Shown here one piece after another: positions 6,009-6,368 of a stretch of 6,368 nt of DNA. The notes below the pieces were generated by a model. That model ran no database searches, was not told where the DNA came from, and saw nothing but the letters and a program-made list of their open reading frames with translations. The stretch is taken from contig JAAWDW010000072.1 in assembly GCA_022793975.1 (NCBI GenBank), positions 1-6,368 of the forward strand, read 5' to 3'. The translations under genes and the position numbers were made by a program. The stretch comes from Bacillota bacterium (GTDB taxonomy: Bacteria > Bacillota > Clostridia > Peptostreptococcales > Anaerovoracaceae). Position 1 is the first letter of the stretch, and every line of letters begins with the position of its first letter.

Positions 6009-6368
6009 ATCCCAACCCGTATTTTAACTTTATACGTTCAAGTTTTTCTTTCATAGGATTGAGCATAAAATATAAAAATACTGCAGAGCTTGCTGCATGT
6101 ATGATATTGAACGGCATTGCCGCGGTGTATACCGCGGCTGCGGCCGTAAACGTCGGTTTTTCATAAAACCCGAAAATTGTCCAAAGATCAACAATGCCGC
6201 CGTATACAAAAAACGTCAGTATCGTGCCTAAAACAGTGACTGCTGTACGGTTTGTACGAATTTTACCGGACTTTCCGAAAAGTCCCGCAAAAAGCCCGAC
6301 CATACCGAACGCGCACATCTGCCACGGCGTCCATGGTCCCTGTCCGAAAAAGAAGTCGGAGACAAAAC
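5986..6368 (-). CDS. ECF transporter S component, C-terminal part (5' end beyond window)
   Basis: This is the membrane-embedded substrate-capture subunit of an energy-coupling-factor vitamin importer. The frame is open to the right edge, so about 127 C-terminal residues are visible and the N-terminal part is missing. An internal ATG at 6316-6318 is not the start, because the residues before it (GQGPWTPWQM) match a motif I know from ECF S components, including cobalamin-type ones. Hydrophobic stretches follow: FGMVGLFAGLFG, then VTVLGTILTFFVYGGI, then an alanine-rich segment ending in FNIIHAASSAVFLYFML. A basic C-terminal tail (NPMKEKLERIKLKYG) is cytoplasmic by the positive-inside rule. Transport also needs two ATPases and a T subunit, which are not in view and may lie to the right or elsewhere. 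Cobalamin as substrate is a guess from the motif. The stop codon forms part of the next promoter. Confidence 0.8.
   Translation of the reverse strand, partial: FVSDFFFGQGPWTPWQMCAFGMVGLFAGLFGKSGKIRTNRTAVTVLGTILTFFVYGGIVDLWTIFGFYEKPTFTAAAAVYTAAMPFNIIHAASSAVFLYFMLNPMKEKLERIKLKYGLGFAKETCL
6119..6138. repeat. GC-rich 8-bp inverted repeat inside the ECF S component gene
   Basis: GCCGCGGT (6119-6126), centre GTAT, ACCGCGGC (6131-6138) is a perfect inverted repeat in otherwise AT-rich sequence. It encodes part of the alanine-rich segment. No U-run follows on either strand, so it is not a terminator. It may simply result from GCG/GCC alanine codons around a Val-Tyr-Thr centre. Confidence 0.5.

Overview
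The window looks like a chromosomal segment of a Gram-positive anaerobe of the Clostridia, probably Lachnospiraceae- or Oscillospiraceae-like. The evidence is strong Shine-Dalgarno sites, sigma-A type promoters, moderately AT-rich sequence with short AT-rich intergenic gaps, lipoprotein signal peptides, and an ECF-type S component of the kind common in that class. The placement is inference from style. No marker gene is present.

Layout, left to right. (1) 1-1332, plus strand: a MATE-family multidrug/drug-Na+ antiporter that lacks only its first few codons at the window edge. (2) 1333-1476: a convergent intergenic gap with an AT-rich hairpin that could end transcription from both sides. (3) 1477-3861, minus strand: a three-gene polar amino acid importer, read as lipoprotein binding protein, permease, then ATPase, with a 1-base stop/start overlap between the last two. 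It has a near-consensus promoter at 3952-3980 whose spacer holds an inverted repeat, and a near-palindrome right at the predicted transcript start. (4) 4001-4025: an intrinsic terminator for the next leftward unit. (5) 4027-5933, minus strand: a lipoprotein metallophosphoesterase, a DUF5674-like protein and a 114-residue protein of unknown function. The last two genes overlap by 13 bases. Their promoter (5980-6008) lies inside the 3' end of the gene before them. (6) 5986-6368, minus strand: the C-terminal part of an ECF transporter S component that runs off the right edge.

The importer operon is a self-contained amino acid uptake system: the lipoprotein captures the substrate outside, the permease (probably a homodimer) forms the channel, and the ATPase drives it. 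The phosphoesterase operon has no assignable pathway. It couples an extracellular membrane-anchored hydrolase with two small, probably cytoplasmic proteins of unknown role. The ECF S component needs ATPase and T subunits that are not in view.

The least explained items are the tightly coupled pair of unknown genes behind the phosphoesterase, the shortened subdomain of the importer ATPase, and the symmetric elements at the importer promoter. No CRISPR array, transposase, tRNA, rRNA or recognisable riboswitch was seen. No gene-free stretch exceeds 300 bases. The longest are 3862-4026 (promoter, symmetric elements, terminator) and 1333-1476 (hairpin).
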